DNA of 64,000 bases, taken from contig NZ_JAFHKK010000007.1 of the NCBI RefSeq assembly GCF_016937535.1, positions 1 to 64,000 of the forward strand, given 5' to 3'. The DNA comes from Sulfurospirillum tamanense. GTDB taxonomy: Bacteria > Campylobacterota > Campylobacteria > Campylobacterales > Campylobacteraceae. The notes beneath the pieces are model-generated. The model had not been told where the DNA came from. It did no database searches and saw nothing but the letters and a program-made list of their open reading frames with translations. Below, one piece after another: positions 37,055-47,277 of the stretch (position 1 is the stretch's first letter; each line of letters begins with the position of its first letter). The position numbers and the translations under genes were made by a program.

Positions 37055-39187
37055 ATGCTTACGACACTACTTAAACGCGACGGAACCACCCAAGAGTTTC
37101 AACCCTACAAAATCGAAGACGCCATTAAAAAAGCCTTCAAAAGCGAAAACACCACCTACGACAGGGTTATTTTTCTCAATGTTATAGAGAAACTCAATGC
37201 CAAGCGCCTTGCAGCCGTAGAAGACATCCAAGACCTCATCGAACAAGAACTCTACCGTGGACGCTATTTTGAAGTCATGCGCTCTTTTATGATCTATCGC
37301 CACACCCACAAAATGCAGCGCGAGCACGTGCTAGGACTCTCAGAAGACACCACTTTTATCAACTCCACCCAAACCATCGAAGAGTACATCAACGGCAATG
37401 ACTGGCGCATCAAAGCCAACTCCAACACGGGCTACTCCAACGCAGGGCTCATTAACAATACCGCTGGCAAAGTCATCGCCAACTACTGGCTCGATAAAAT
37501 CTACTCCAAAGAAGAAGGCATTGCTCACCGAAACGGCGACTACCACATCCACGACCTTGACTGCCTTACCGGCTACTGTGCAGGCTGGAGCTTGCGCAAC
37601 TTGTTAAATGAAGGTTTTAACGGTGTGCGTGGCCGCGTGGAGAGTCGTGCACCTAGGCATTTTCGTGAAGCCCTAGGGCAAATGGCGAACTTTTTAGGCA
37701 TCTTGCAAAGCGAATGGGCGGGCGCCCAAGCCTTTAGTTCCTTTGACACCTACCTTGCCCCTTATGTCTTCAAAGACCAACTCAACTACAAAGAAGTGAA
37801 AAAAGCGGTACGTAGCTTCATCTACAATCTCAACGTCCCTGCACGTTGGGGCCAAAGCCCTTTTACGAATGTCACCATCGACTGGAGCGTGCCCGAGGAT
37901 CTGAAAGACCAAACCCCTACGGCCAATAATATACACCTCCTCAAAGGAAACGAAACTAACGAGAGGCTTGTTGCCATAGCTAAAGAGCGTGGTGCTAAAA
38001 CCTTAGACGCGCTCACTTATGGGCATTTTCAACCTGAAATGAACCTCATCAACCGTGCTTTTTACGAAGTGATGACTGAGGGCGACAAAACAGGGCAACC
38101 CTTCACCTTTCCTATTCCGACAGTAAATATCACCGAAGATTTTGATTGGTACGGCGAAAATACCGATTTGCTCTTTGAAAACACTGCTAAAATTGGCTCT
38201 TCGTATTTTCAAAACTTTATCGGAAGCCAATACTTACGCGACGCACAAACAGGCGAGCTTGTGGAAAATCCCAAGGCTTACAAACCCGGTCACGTACGCA
38301 GTATGTGCTGCCGCTTGCAGCTGGATTTGCGCGAGCTTTTAAAACGCGGGGGCGGGCTCTTTGGCAGTGCGGAGATGACAGGAAGCATCGGAGTAGTCAC
38401 CCTTAACCTCGCACGCCTTGGCTACCTTTACAAGGGAAATAAAGAGGGATTATACGCACGACTGGATGAGCTTTTAGAGATGGCTAAATCCACCTTGGAA
38501 AAAAAGCGTGTTTTTGTAAAGACCATGTATGACCGTGGGCTTTACCCCTATACTGCCCGCTATTTGCCTAATTTTAATAACCATTTTTCGACCATTGGCA
38601 TTAATGGCATGAACGAGATGATTCGTAACTTTACCAATGGTGACCACGACATCACAAGCAATTTTGGCGATGCGTTTACGCTTGAAATGCTAGAGTACCT
38701 GCGCGATAGAATTCGTGCTTACCAAGAAGAGACAGGCAACCTCTATAACCTCGAAGCCACACCAGCCGAGGGCACCACGTACCGTTTTGCCAAAGAAGAC
38801 AAAAAACGCTATCCCGACATTATCCAAGCAGGCAGTGGCAAAAATGTCTACTATACCAACTCTTCTCAGCTTCCTGCTGATTATACCGATGATCCTTTTG
38901 AAGCTCTGGACATGCAAGATGAACTCCAATGCGCCTACACGGGCGGTACGGTCTTGCACCTTTACATGAAAGAGCGCATCAGCTCTGCTGAGGCTTGCCG
39001 TCGGCTCATCAAAAAGGTTATTAGCAATTACCGCATGCCTTACATCACCATCACACCTGTCTTTTCTGTGTGTGAGAAGCACGGCTACATTAGCGGTGAG
39101 CATGAATTTTGCCCTATGTGTGACGAGGAATTGTTAAAAGAACATCAAGAAATCCAAAGGAGAGAACATGAACAAGCAACTGCCTAA
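37055..39187 (+). CDS. nrdD: Anaerobic ribonucleoside-triphosphate reductase, large part (lacks glycyl-radical tail)
   Basis: About 710 residues of class III reductase: ATP-cone at 1-90 (LKRDGTTQEFQPYKIEDAIKKAF), NGDYHIHDLD, the catalytic barrel with RSMCCRLQLDLREL, and a C-terminal zinc-site half CEKHGYISGEHEFCPMC. The protein then ends, without the glycyl-radical RVxGY motif that normally follows. That motif is in the next, overlapping gene. An ATG at 37049 is in frame; TAGGA is better spaced for 37055. It makes dNTPs without oxygen, activated by NrdG. Confidence 0.93.
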   Translation: MLTTLLKRDGTTQEFQPYKIEDAIKKAFKSENTTYDRVIFLNVIEKLNAKRLAAVEDIQDLIEQELYRGRYFEVMRSFMIYRHTHKMQREHVLGLSEDTTFINSTQTIEEYINGNDWRIKANSNTGYSNAGLINNTAGKVIANYWLDKIYSKEEGIAHRNGDYHIHDLDCLTGYCAGWSLRNLLNEGFNGVRGRVESRAPRHFREALGQMANFLGILQSEWAGAQAFSSFDTYLAPYVFKDQLNYKEVKKAVRSFIYNLNVPARWGQSPFTNVTIDWSVPEDLKDQTPTANNIHLLKGNETNERLVAIAKERGAKTLDALTYGHFQPEMNLINRAFYEVMTEGDKTGQPFTFPIPTVNITEDFDWYGENTDLLFENTAKIGSSYFQNFIGSQYLRDAQTGELVENPKAYKPGHVRSMCCRLQLDLRELLKRGGGLFGSAEMTGSIGVVTLNLARLGYLYKGNKEGLYARLDELLEMAKSTLEKKRVFVKTMYDRGLYPYTARYLPNFNNHFSTIGINGMNEMIRNFTNGDHDITSNFGDAFTLEMLEYLRDRIRAYQEETGNLYNLEATPAEGTTYRFAKEDKKRYPDIIQAGSGKNVYYTNSSQLPADYTDDPFEALDMQDELQCAYTGGTVLHLYMKERISSAEACRRLIKKVISNYRMPYITITPVFSVCEKHGYISGEHEFCPMCDEELLKEHQEIQRREHEQATA

Positions 39188-39323
39188 AGAGTTGGAAGAA
39201 AAACGCACGCGTTGCATGGTATACACCCGTGTTATGGGCTACCACCGCCCTGTCGAGAGTTTTAACATCGGCAAAAAAGGGGAACACCGCCAACGAGTGA
39301 AGTTTGCAGAACCCGTCAAATAA
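39168..39323 (+). CDS. Separate glycyl-radical C-terminal subunit of NrdD (51 aa)
   Basis: This small gene encodes 51 residues: MNKQLPKELEEKRTRCMVYT then RVMGYHRPVESFNIGKKGEH and a short tail. The RVMGY-N-GK pattern is the glycyl-radical motif that in usual NrdD follows the zinc-binding cysteines; C16 would complete the four-cysteine site begun in the large part. AAAGGAG sits 6 bases before its ATG, and it overlaps the nrdD stop in another frame by 20 bases. So the radical-carrying tail appears to be a stand-alone subunit analogous to GrcA/YfiD for pyruvate formate-lyase. Confidence 0.88.
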   Translation: MNKQLPKELEEKRTRCMVYTRVMGYHRPVESFNIGKKGEHRQRVKFAEPVK

Positions 39324-39993
39324 ACCCATCTTCGACATCACCCGCTTTACCACCACCGACTTTCCAGACCGCCTAGCTTGCGTGGTCTGGTTTAGTGGGT
39401 GCAATATGCGCTGTCCTTACTGCTATAACCCTAACATTGTGCGCGAAAAAGGCACCTTGTGCGAATCAGACCTGTTTGATTTTTTGCGTTTGCGCCAAGG
39501 AAAGCTTGATGGCGTGGTACTAAGTGGTGGCGAATCCACGTTGTACCCGCATCTCCAAGACCTTTGTGAAGCCATCAAAGCCATGGGATTTGAAATCAAA
39601 CTTGATACCAATGGAACTAAGCCCTCAGTCATTCGCACCCTTGTGGAAAATGCCCTTGTGGATTACGTAGCCCTTGATTACAAAGCGCCCCAAGCCCTTC
39701 ATAAATCCCTCACAGGCTCTTCAAACTACGATGCTTTTTATGAAAGCTTAACCTACCTCATTGGAGCAGATGTGAGCTTTGAAGTACGCACCACTGTGCA
39801 TCCTGACCTCTTACATGTAAACCACATCAACACCATGATTGAAGAGCTTCACGCTCTTGGGTACAATGGCACGTACTATCTCCAACGCTATTTACATGTA
39901 GAGCCCACCTTGGGCAATACGCCTTCCCCACTAAACGCGTTTGCTCTAGAATCCCTCACACACCTCATTCCTGTTCGCTTACGTAATTTTTAA
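39304..39993 (+). CDS. nrdG: Anaerobic ribonucleotide reductase activating protein
   Basis: A 229-residue radical SAM activase: WFSGCNMRCPYCYNPNIV holds the CxxxCxxC motif, then VVLSGGESTLYP and LDTNGTKP. It generates the glycyl radical, here presumably on the separate 51-residue protein. The start is TTG at 39304, inside the end of the small gene (20-base overlap); no ATG precedes the cysteine motif. Contains TTACATGTAA at 39811 and a near copy at 39892, both LHV. Confidence 0.92.
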   Translation: MQNPSNKPIFDITRFTTTDFPDRLACVVWFSGCNMRCPYCYNPNIVREKGTLCESDLFDFLRLRQGKLDGVVLSGGESTLYPHLQDLCEAIKAMGFEIKLDTNGTKPSVIRTLVENALVDYVALDYKAPQALHKSLTGSSNYDAFYESLTYLIGADVSFEVRTTVHPDLLHVNHINTMIEELHALGYNGTYYLQRYLHVEPTLGNTPSPLNAFALESLTHLIPVRLRNF

Positions 39994-40048
39994 CCCAAAT
40001 TTCGCTACGCTTCGCTAATTTTTACGCGTTTTGCGCCAAGGAACCCCC

Positions 40049-41236
40049 ATGAACCAACCCATTTTGCAGCTAGCATCCAGCTGCCTTGAATGCAAAAAAC
40101 CCAAATGCCGCCCCGGTTGCCCCATCAACACCCCCATTCCACAAATGATTCGCCTCTTTTTAGACGGCCATATCCATGAAGCAGGGCAGCTTTTATTTGA
40201 AAATAATCCCCTTTCCCTTATCTGCTCTTTGGTCTGCCCCCATGAAAAACACTGCGAGGGCCATTGCATCCTCAACAAAAAAGGTTCACCTGTAAGCGTA
40301 GGAGCCATTGAGCACTACATTTCTAGCAACTTCATTCACCGTGCTGCCTTTGAAAAACCCGCACACAACGGCCACAATGTGGCTATCATTGGCAGCGGGC
40401 CAGCGGGTATGGGGCTAGCGTTTTTGCTCGCGCTTAAGGGATACGGTATTACCATTTATGATAAAAACGACAAAATGGGCGGGGTGTTGCGCTATGGAAT
40501 TCCTGATTTTAGGCTTGACAAAACCTTGATTGACGCCCTTGTGGGGCACCTTAAAGCCCTTGGTGTAAAAATTCGCCCCAACACCACCGTGGGCAAAAAC
40601 CTCACTATTGAAGATATGTTTCGCGATGGCTTTAACGCTGTATTTATCGGTACGGGCGTGTGGGCACCCAAAAAGCTGGGCATCAAAGGCGAAAGCTTAG
40701 GCCATGTGCATTTTGCTATTGAGTACCTCAAAAATCCCGATGTGCATGACTTAGGGGAAAAAGTCGTCGTCCTGGGAGCTGGCAATGTGGCCATGGATGT
40801 GGCGCGCACCGCCATCCGAAAGGGAGCCAAAGAGGTTCGCATTATGTACCGAAAGGGCGAAGAAGAGATGCCTGCGTCTAAACACGAAATCCATTGCACC
40901 AAGCTCGATGGTGTGCACTTTGATTTTTACCGCACACCCGAGGAGATTACTCCTGAGGGCGTGCGCTTTACATGTAAAGGCGAAGAGGGCTTTGAGAGCG
41001 CCACAAGCGTACTGGTTGCCATCAGCCAAAACCCACGCGACGTGATTGTCAGCAACAACAAAGGCATTGACGTTGACCCACGCGGGCTCATTGTGACAGA
41101 TGATTGCGGACGCACCACCCATGAGGGGGTTTTTGCCTCTGGGGACGTGGTCACAGGCGCGCGTACCGTCGTAGAAGCCGTTGCATTTTCTAAACGGGTC
41201 GCTGAAGCCATCGAAGAGCACATCGCCAAAGCGTAG
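40049..41236 (+). CDS. GltD-like NAD(P)-dependent oxidoreductase with FeS N-terminus
   Basis: A 395-residue flavoprotein related to the glutamate synthase small subunit. N-terminal cysteine motifs CLECKKPKCRPGCPINT and CSLVCPHEKHCEGHC bind [4Fe-4S]; FAD motif VAIIGSGPAGMGLAF (about 111), NAD(P) motif VVVLGAGNVAMDVART, and FASGDVVTGARTVVEA at the end. No large subunit is adjacent, so it may act with another partner such as NfnAB-type or as a stand-alone transferase. Start at the ATG 40049, close after nrdG. Confidence 0.87.
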   Translation: MNQPILQLASSCLECKKPKCRPGCPINTPIPQMIRLFLDGHIHEAGQLLFENNPLSLICSLVCPHEKHCEGHCILNKKGSPVSVGAIEHYISSNFIHRAAFEKPAHNGHNVAIIGSGPAGMGLAFLLALKGYGITIYDKNDKMGGVLRYGIPDFRLDKTLIDALVGHLKALGVKIRPNTTVGKNLTIEDMFRDGFNAVFIGTGVWAPKKLGIKGESLGHVHFAIEYLKNPDVHDLGEKVVVLGAGNVAMDVARTAIRKGAKEVRIMYRKGEEEMPASKHEIHCTKLDGVHFDFYRTPEEITPEGVRFTCKGEEGFESATSVLVAISQNPRDVIVSNNKGIDVDPRGLIVTDDCGRTTHEGVFASGDVVTGARTVVEAVAFSKRVAEAIEEHIAKA

Positions 41237-41251
41237 CCGTGCACTCTTTTA

Positions 41252-41267
41252 ATTTACATATGTAAAT
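41252..41267. promoter_or_regulatory. 16-bp palindrome ATTTACATATGTAAAT upstream of the SLAC1/TDT gene
   Basis: A perfect palindrome 37 bases ahead of the GTG start of the transporter gene. It is the iterated palindrome with two bases inserted at its centre, and its placement fits an operator. Confidence 0.45.
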
Positions 41268-41303
41268 AATAAATGTATGCTTCCTAAAAAACGAGGAGTT
41301 TTC

Positions 41304-42257
41304 GTGGAAGCACAAACGCGTATTGGGCATTTTCCCATCATGATGTTTGCCATCGTGATGGGCATGGGAGGCTTAAGCTTGATGTACCTAAAAGCAGGGG
41401 AAATCCTAGGGTTTCCTGCTTTTTTAGGACAAGGGCTTTTGGTTGTTAGCACGGCCATTTTTCTTTTTATTGGTGCTTTATACAGTTTAAAAGCACTACG
41501 GTACTTTGACGCGGTGCGGCATGAGTTTGCCCACCCTGTGCGCATCAATTTTTTCTCGGCAATTTCCATCTCCATGCTCATGCTTGCCATTGGCTACAAA
41601 GAGCTTTCCCCTGCCATCAGTGCCCTTTTTTGGTACTCAGGCACGTTGTTGCACCTGTTTCTAACCCTGCACACCATCGCTTTTTGGATTAACCACAACC
41701 AACAGCTTGACCATTCTAGTCCTGCGTGGTTCATTCCTATCGTGGGCAACGTGTTAGTCCCTCTTGGCGGCGTAGGGTTTGTGCCTACGGGCGCGTTGTT
41801 TTACTTTCTCTCCATTGGGCTTTTCTTTTGGGTTGTACTTTTTTCCATCGTCCTTAATCGCATCATTTTTCACAACCAACTGGCTACAAAGTTTATGCCC
41901 ACGCTCTTCATCCTCATCGCGCCTCCAGCGGTAGGATTTCTCTCTTACCTCAAGCTCACCCACTCCCTTGACACCTTTGCGTTGATGCTTTACAACCTTG
42001 GGCTCTTTTTTACCCTGCTCATTGCCTTTATGTACAAGAACTTTGTCAAGATTAAATTTTTTATCTCGTGGTGGGCGTTTATCTTCCCCTTGGCAGCCAT
42101 GGCCATTAGCACCATGGTGCTGTATAGCCTCACAAAAGAGCAGGGGGTTTTATATTTAGCTTACATTCTAATCGCCACTACAACTATCATTGTGGGCATT
42201 GTTATCTACCAAACCCTTTTACATGTAAAGCGCGGAGAGATTTGCGTACAAGAGTAG
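41304..42257 (+). CDS. SLAC1/TDT-family anion transporter
   Basis: A 317-residue protein with about ten membrane helices; IGHFPIMMFAIVMGMGGLSL at the N-terminus and FWINHNQQLDHSSPAWFIPIVGNVLVPL match the TehA/SLAC1 family of anion channels and C4-dicarboxylate/sulfite exporters. The start is a GTG at 41304 with GAGGAG 5 bases before; an ATG at 41277 lacks a ribosome binding site. A terminator hairpin includes its stop. Substrate unknown; the adjacent convergent TauE/SafE gene suggests sulfite or another anion. Confidence 0.85.
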   Translation: MEAQTRIGHFPIMMFAIVMGMGGLSLMYLKAGEILGFPAFLGQGLLVVSTAIFLFIGALYSLKALRYFDAVRHEFAHPVRINFFSAISISMLMLAIGYKELSPAISALFWYSGTLLHLFLTLHTIAFWINHNQQLDHSSPAWFIPIVGNVLVPLGGVGFVPTGALFYFLSIGLFFWVVLFSIVLNRIIFHNQLATKFMPTLFILIAPPAVGFLSYLKLTHSLDTFALMLYNLGLFFTLLIAFMYKNFVKIKFFISWWAFIFPLAAMAISTMVLYSLTKEQGVLYLAYILIATTTIIVGIVIYQTLLHVKRGEICVQE

Positions 42258-42277
42258 CAAGGGATTTCCCTTGCTAC
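42254..42277. terminator. Bidirectional terminator containing both stop codons
   Basis: GTAGCAAGGG (42254-42263) pairs CCCTTGCTAC (42268-42277) with a 4-base loop. The TAG of the SLAC1-type gene lies in the left arm and the TAG of the convergent TauE-like gene in the right arm. Confidence 0.7.
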
Positions 42278-43074
42278 AGCACAGAACTTAGCATCTTTAA
42301 ACTCAAAAGCATAAGCAACAACGCAAAGATTTTTTTGAGTTTACCCACAGGCAAGCGGTGAGCCATGCTCGCGCCAAAAGGAGCTGTAAAATAACTCACC
42401 AAAGAGATAAGCACCACCGCAGGAAGGTAGACAAAACCTGCAGTCATGGCAGCATCACTGGGATGTAAAAGGCCATTGACCACATACCCCAATGTCCCCG
42501 CAAGCGAAAGAGGAAGGCCAATGGCCGCAGACGTGGCGATGGCTTTTTTCACATCCACATTTTGCCACACTAAAAAAGGTACGCTCAGCGACCCGCCGCC
42601 AATGGAAACCAGCGCCGAAATCACACCGATAAACGTCCCCCCACCAAAAAGGGCAGGAGGAGGCAACAACACGCGGCTAGGTTTTGGTTTTTTATCGATG
42701 GCCATCTGAATCGAAACGTATCCCATAAACACAGCAAAGAAAATGGCTAAATGCGCTGAAGCCATCCATGTGGCCAAAAACGTCGCGGCAAAGGTGCCAA
42801 GAATCACCCCGCCCGCCATCAATTTCACAATATCCCATTGCACCGCACCGCGCTTGTGATGGGCACGCATACTGGCAAAAGAGGTGAAGACGATGGACGC
42901 CATGGAGGTGCCAAGAGCCAAATGCACCACGTTTTCTACAGGCACCCCTTGGGCAAGAAAAATGGCTGTGAGCACCGGCACCATAATGCCACCCCCGCCA
43001 ATCCCCAACAATCCCGCCATAAAGCCTACCACCGCGCCCAAAATCAAAAAAGCGATTATCCATTCAATGCCCAC
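42274..43074 (-). CDS. TauE/SafE-family sulfite/anion exporter
   Basis: A 266-residue TSUP protein of about eight helices, with two inverted halves: VGFMAGLLGIGGGGIMVPVL at the N-terminus and GVISALVSIGGGSLSVPFL in the second half, the paired family signatures. Inner membrane export of sulfite or organosulfonate is typical. Convergent with the SLAC1-type gene. TTACATGTAA lies 9 bases upstream (43084). Confidence 0.9.
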   Translation of the reverse strand: MGIEWIIAFLILGAVVGFMAGLLGIGGGGIMVPVLTAIFLAQGVPVENVVHLALGTSMASIVFTSFASMRAHHKRGAVQWDIVKLMAGGVILGTFAATFLATWMASAHLAIFFAVFMGYVSIQMAIDKKPKPSRVLLPPPALFGGGTFIGVISALVSIGGGSLSVPFLVWQNVDVKKAIATSAAIGLPLSLAGTLGYVVNGLLHPSDAAMTAGFVYLPAVVLISLVSYFTAPFGASMAHRLPVGKLKKIFALLLMLLSLKMLSSVL

Positions 43075-43176
43075 GAAAATCCTTTACATGTAAAGAATAA
43101 AAGCATTATTGTAACGCAAATCGCTCCAAAGTGCAGAAATGCTACAATATAAAAAAATTTACCAAAGGGTGATTCT

Positions 43177-45456
43177 ATGGCGCTTTTGAAAAAAAATATA
43201 TGGTCAATTTTTTACATTTTGACGGCGCTTTTTACTCTTTATTTTGGTTTTGTCTCCTATCTCCAATGGCAAAGGCTTTTTGCTAATGCCAAAAGCTCCC
43301 AAGAAAACACCCTAAGACTCATCGCCAACTCCACCCAAGCGCTCTATAGAACCAACGAAGTGATGCTAGACATCCTTGGGCATCGGTTTTTAGAAGACGA
43401 CTCCTATCAGGACAACCAAAGCGCTATGGCCATTCTTGATGCGGCCCTTGAAAAAAGTCCTGCCATTATTTCAATCGCACTGGTCAACCCCCAAGGAGCC
43501 ATGCTGTTTGCTACCAATAACCTTGATGTTTCAACCTTCCCCAATCTTTTAGAGCAACCCGAGTCTCGTGACTCTTTTATCAAAACCATGGAAACAGACG
43601 ACATGGTTTTTGGGCGTACCTATTTTTTTAAGCCTTTTCAAGACTGGATTGTTCCTATCCGCAAAGCCATGCGCAACCCTGATGGAAGCGTCCATCACGT
43701 CATTACAGCCGCCTTGCGTTTGGAGGATTCTTTTGGGCATTTGGTTAAAAACATCGACCATGAAAACCGTTATCTTTCACTGATTGTGCGTGAGGATATG
43801 CGCGTGCAATACGCCAGCAATGGGCAAGAGCCTAACTACAACATCTACCAAGACGCGCTTTCGCACAGCAAACAAGAAGCAATGAAAAAAGCGGTAGAAA
43901 AAACCCACGCAAGTGCGTTGGGTAGTTTTTGGCGTTCACGCCAACCTCTCTCTTTTGTCTACGACGCAGAAGAAACTTCCCGGCTAGTCTCCTTCCAATA
44001 CGACGCAACGTACAAGCTTTGGTTTGTTCTCATGACGCAGATGAAGCTTCTTTGGATGGATTTTGCCAAGTTATTGGGAACCTATTTTCTCATTTTTGTA
44101 TGTGTGGAAGGGTTGCTTTATTTTCTCTTTCGCATCATTGCTACCGCTGAAGCCAAACGCAGGGCCGAGTTGTTACACCAAGCCACCCACGACCAGCTCA
44201 CCGGCCTTTTAAACCGAAACTACCTCAAAGACAACATCCAGCAGTGGATTTACCCCAAAGCGCCCCCTTTTGGATTGCTGTACATAGATTTGGATAATTT
44301 TAAAAACGTTAATGATAGTTTTGGTCACCAGCATGGAGATGTGCTCCTAAGAGAACTTGCCCAACGTTTACGCGCCATTTTGCCAAAAAATGCGCTCTTA
44401 CTGCGCCACGGGGGCGATGAGTTTATTTTACTAACACTTGCCCACGAGGATAACACTCTGTTAGCTTTGGCAAAAGAACTCATCACAACTGCTTCAGCCC
44501 CTTACCACATCAATGCCATGCGTTTACATGTAGGGGCAAGCGTTGGAATTGCCAAATACCCTGCCCACGGGCAAACCATTAACGAACTCTTGCGGGCAGC
44601 GGACATTGCCATGTACGAATCCAAACGCCTCAAAAACAGCGCTCATTTGTTTAAAAACACCATGCAAGAAGGGTACTTGCGCAATGTCAACATCGAACAA
44701 GCCCTTCGCAGCGCCATCGAAAACCGTGAATTTTTCATGGTATACCAACCTCAAATAAGCACCCAAGGCGCTTTTTACGGCGTGGAAGCCTTAGCTCGCT
44801 GGAACAGTCCTATTTTAGGCAATGTGCCTCCCGATGCCTTTATCCCTGTGGCGGAGGCTTCTGGGCAGATGCCTGCTCTTGGCCGGTGCATTATTGAAGC
44901 CAGTTTTGCCGATATTAAAGGGGTCCAACAGGCCCTTGGCCGCACCTTTTACACCTCCATCAACCTCTCCGCCCGCCAACTGCTTGAGCCTGATTTTGCG
45001 GCCTATTTTATTGGCAAAATGCGCGAAGAGGGCATCCAAGGGGTGTGGGCGGCGTTGGAAATTACTGAGAGTTTACTGATTGAAGATGTTGGAAGTATTT
45101 TACCCCTACTCCAAGAGCTCAAAGCCCATGGCATCAAGCTTTCTATGGATGATTTTGGCACGGGGTACTCTTCGTTGAGCATGTTGCGCATGCTTCCCAT
45201 CGATGAGCTTAAAATCGACAAAAGTTTTATCGATACGGTTTTGCTGGACAAGGGTGCCCAACAAATGGTGCAAAGTATCATCACCATTGGCAAAAACCTG
45301 GAAATGGACGTGGTTGCCGAGGGTATTGAGACCAAAGAACAGCTAGACATGCTGACCCATTTTGGGTGCGACAGGTTCCAAGGTTACTACTTTGCGCGTC
45401 CCCTTGACAAAGAAGCATTGGCTGATTTTATACAAGAAAACCACCCTTACATGTAA
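43177..45456 (+). CDS. Membrane GGDEF-EAL cyclic di-GMP enzyme
   Basis: A 759-residue protein: membrane helix near 10-28, a periplasmic sensor of about 260 residues (dCACHE-like), a second helix near 290-320, GGDEF domain with intact HGGDEF (about 415), and EAL domain with intact GVEALARW (about 530) and [14 protein letters not shown]. Both diguanylate cyclase and phosphodiesterase motifs are complete; no RxxD inhibitory site is evident. The stop codon is the last TAA of a TTACATGTAA (45447-45456), read P-Y-M-stop. Confidence 0.92.
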   Translation: MALLKKNIWSIFYILTALFTLYFGFVSYLQWQRLFANAKSSQENTLRLIANSTQALYRTNEVMLDILGHRFLEDDSYQDNQSAMAILDAALEKSPAIISIALVNPQGAMLFATNNLDVSTFPNLLEQPESRDSFIKTMETDDMVFGRTYFFKPFQDWIVPIRKAMRNPDGSVHHVITAALRLEDSFGHLVKNIDHENRYLSLIVREDMRVQYASNGQEPNYNIYQDALSHSKQEAMKKAVEKTHASALGSFWRSRQPLSFVYDAEETSRLVSFQYDATYKLWFVLMTQMKLLWMDFAKLLGTYFLIFVCVEGLLYFLFRIIATAEAKRRAELLHQATHDQLTGLLNRNYLKDNIQQWIYPKAPPFGLLYIDLDNFKNVNDSFGHQHGDVLLRELAQRLRAILPKNALLLRHGGDEFILLTLAHEDNTLLALAKELITTASAPYHINAMRLHVGASVGIAKYPAHGQTINELLRAADIAMYESKRLKNSAHLFKNTMQEGYLRNVNIEQALRSAIENREFFMVYQPQISTQGAFYGVEALARWNSPILGNVPPDAFIPVAEASGQMPALGRCIIEASFADIKGVQQALGRTFYTSINLSARQLLEPDFAAYFIGKMREEGIQGVWAALEITESLLIEDVGSILPLLQELKAHGIKLSMDDFGTGYSSLSMLRMLPIDELKIDKSFIDTVLLDKGAQQMVQSIITIGKNLEMDVVAEGIETKEQLDMLTHFGCDRFQGYYFARPLDKEALADFIQENHPYM

Positions 45457-45521
45457 AGGTTTTTTCTTCCCTCTTAGCAAACTTCGTGTACAATACCACG
45501 AAAATATCACAGGGAGTTTTT

Positions 45522-46544
45522 ATGGAACGCAAACGTATTTATAACCCAAACTCTAACGAAAGCCTAGGTGATCGCAAAATTTTTGGCGGAAATCCCCACG
45601 GCATCTTGAACTTCACCAAAGCCAAATACACCTGGGCACTCAAACTCTGGGACTACATGGAAGGCAACACGTGGTTTCCCAAAGAAGTGGACACCACCAA
45701 AGACGTGCTTGATTACAACCGCAACCTCACGGACGCCGAAAAACGCATGTATGACCTTGTCTGGTCGCAGCTTATCAGCATGGACAGCTTCCAGACCAAC
45801 AACCTCGCGGACAACATCAACCCCTACATTACCGCTCCCGAGATTAACGCATGCCTTGCCCGTCAAGCGTACGAAGAAGCCAACCACTCCAAATCCTACG
45901 CGGTCATGGTCGAAGCCATTTGCGACAACACCGACCTCATTTACGAAATGGAAAAACACGACGAAGTATTGCGTCGCAAAAATGACTACATCTCAAGTGT
46001 GTACGAAGAACTTGCCGGCGATGTGACGGATGAAAAACTCGTCCTTGCGATGTTTGCCAACCAGATCCTAGAGGGCATTTACTTCTACTCAGGCTTCACC
46101 GCCATCTACGCCCTTGCGCGTGCGGGACGGATGCTAGGAAGTGCACAGATGATTCGCTTTATCCAGCGAGATGAAATCACTCACTTATTACTCTTTCAAA
46201 ACATGATTAACTCCGTCCAAAAAGAACGCCCTGACCTGTTTACACCCGAACTCAAAGCCAAAGTGGTCGAGATGTTCAAAAAAGCGGGCGATTTGGAAAT
46301 CGAATGGGGCAAGTACATCACCCAAAACCAAATCATGGGCTTTACTGATGACATCATCGAAGAATACATTCATTACCTCATCGACGACCGCCTTAAAGCC
46401 GTTGGATTTGAGAAAATCTACGACGCAAAACATCCCATCAAATGGGTCGATGATTTTTCGAAATTTAACGACCAAAAGACCAACTTTTTTGAAGGCAATG
46501 TAACCAACTACAGCAAAGGAAGCTTGTCGTTTGATGACTTCTAG
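45522..46544 (+). CDS. nrdB: Class I ribonucleoside-diphosphate reductase beta subunit
   Basis: A 340-residue NrdB starting [14 protein letters not shown], with AGGGAG before the ATG. Di-iron ligands D88, E119 and H122 and the radical tyrosine Y126 (EEANHSKSY) are present, as is [12 protein letters not shown], so it is a tyrosyl-radical type. The C-terminal tail KGSLSFDDF binds NrdA. It pairs with nrdA 10 kb upstream. Its stop overlaps the nitrilase gene start. Confidence 0.96.
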   Translation: MERKRIYNPNSNESLGDRKIFGGNPHGILNFTKAKYTWALKLWDYMEGNTWFPKEVDTTKDVLDYNRNLTDAEKRMYDLVWSQLISMDSFQTNNLADNINPYITAPEINACLARQAYEEANHSKSYAVMVEAICDNTDLIYEMEKHDEVLRRKNDYISSVYEELAGDVTDEKLVLAMFANQILEGIYFYSGFTAIYALARAGRMLGSAQMIRFIQRDEITHLLLFQNMINSVQKERPDLFTPELKAKVVEMFKKAGDLEIEWGKYITQNQIMGFTDDIIEEYIHYLIDDRLKAVGFEKIYDAKHPIKWVDDFSKFNDQKTNFFEGNVTNYSKGSLSFDDF

Positions 46545-47277
46545 TCTACCCTTGCACACGCTAAGTTTTGCCTACCAAGAACGGCCTTGGGAGGACAACT
46601 TAGCCACCCTTTTAGCTTTACTTGAACGCGCCGAGCCAGACTCTTTGTGCCTTGCGCCAGAACTATGTCTCACGGGTTACAGCTATGACCGCATGGAAGA
46701 AGCGGCCGCCTTTAGCGCCAAAGCACTAGAAAAACTCAAACAAGGCACCAAAAAAAAGGCGGTTGGCTTTACATGTATCGTCAAAACATCCCACGGGTTT
46801 GCCAACCGTTTTTACCTCCTCGAAAACGCGCAAGTTGTCCACACCCAAGACAAAGCCAAGCTCTTTCCTCTAGGCGACGAGCCTGCCCATTTTGTCGCGG
46901 GCGACACAGCCGCCATTGCCCCTTTTTTGTGGCGTGGTATGCACGTAGGCGTGCTCATTTGTTTTGAATTGCGCTTTCCTGCCTTATGGGAACAGCTTAA
47001 AGGAGTAGAAATACTCCTTGTGCCTGCCCTGTGGGGAAAAGAACGCAAACGCCACTACGAAACGCTGTGTGATGCCCTTGCTATTACCAACCAATGTTAC
47101 GTCATTGCCGCCAATGCCAGCGATGAAGCCACAGGAAGCGGGCTCATCGACCCTTTTGGCGTAAGCGTGCGCGATGACGCTAAAGCTTTGCTTACATGTA
47201 AGGCCACCGCCAAAACCCTTCACACCATGCGACGCTATATCAACACAGGACTTTCATGCACTTCCACCAAAAACTAA
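46534..47277 (+). CDS. Carbon-nitrogen hydrolase (nitrilase superfamily)
   Basis: A 247-residue hydrolase with the Glu-Lys-Cys triad: E43 in [10 protein letters not shown]107/K109 in QDKAKLF and C143 in [10 protein letters not shown]. Likely an omega-amidase or related amidase. The start ATG at 46534 overlaps the nrdB end by 11 bases. It overlaps pcm by 22 bases. A TTACATGTAA at 47192 encodes LTCK. Confidence 0.88.
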   Translation: MTSSLPLHTLSFAYQERPWEDNLATLLALLERAEPDSLCLAPELCLTGYSYDRMEEAAAFSAKALEKLKQGTKKKAVGFTCIVKTSHGFANRFYLLENAQVVHTQDKAKLFPLGDEPAHFVAGDTAAIAPFLWRGMHVGVLICFELRFPALWEQLKGVEILLVPALWGKERKRHYETLCDALAITNQCYVIAANASDEATGSGLIDPFGVSVRDDAKALLTCKATAKTLHTMRRYINTGLSCTSTKN

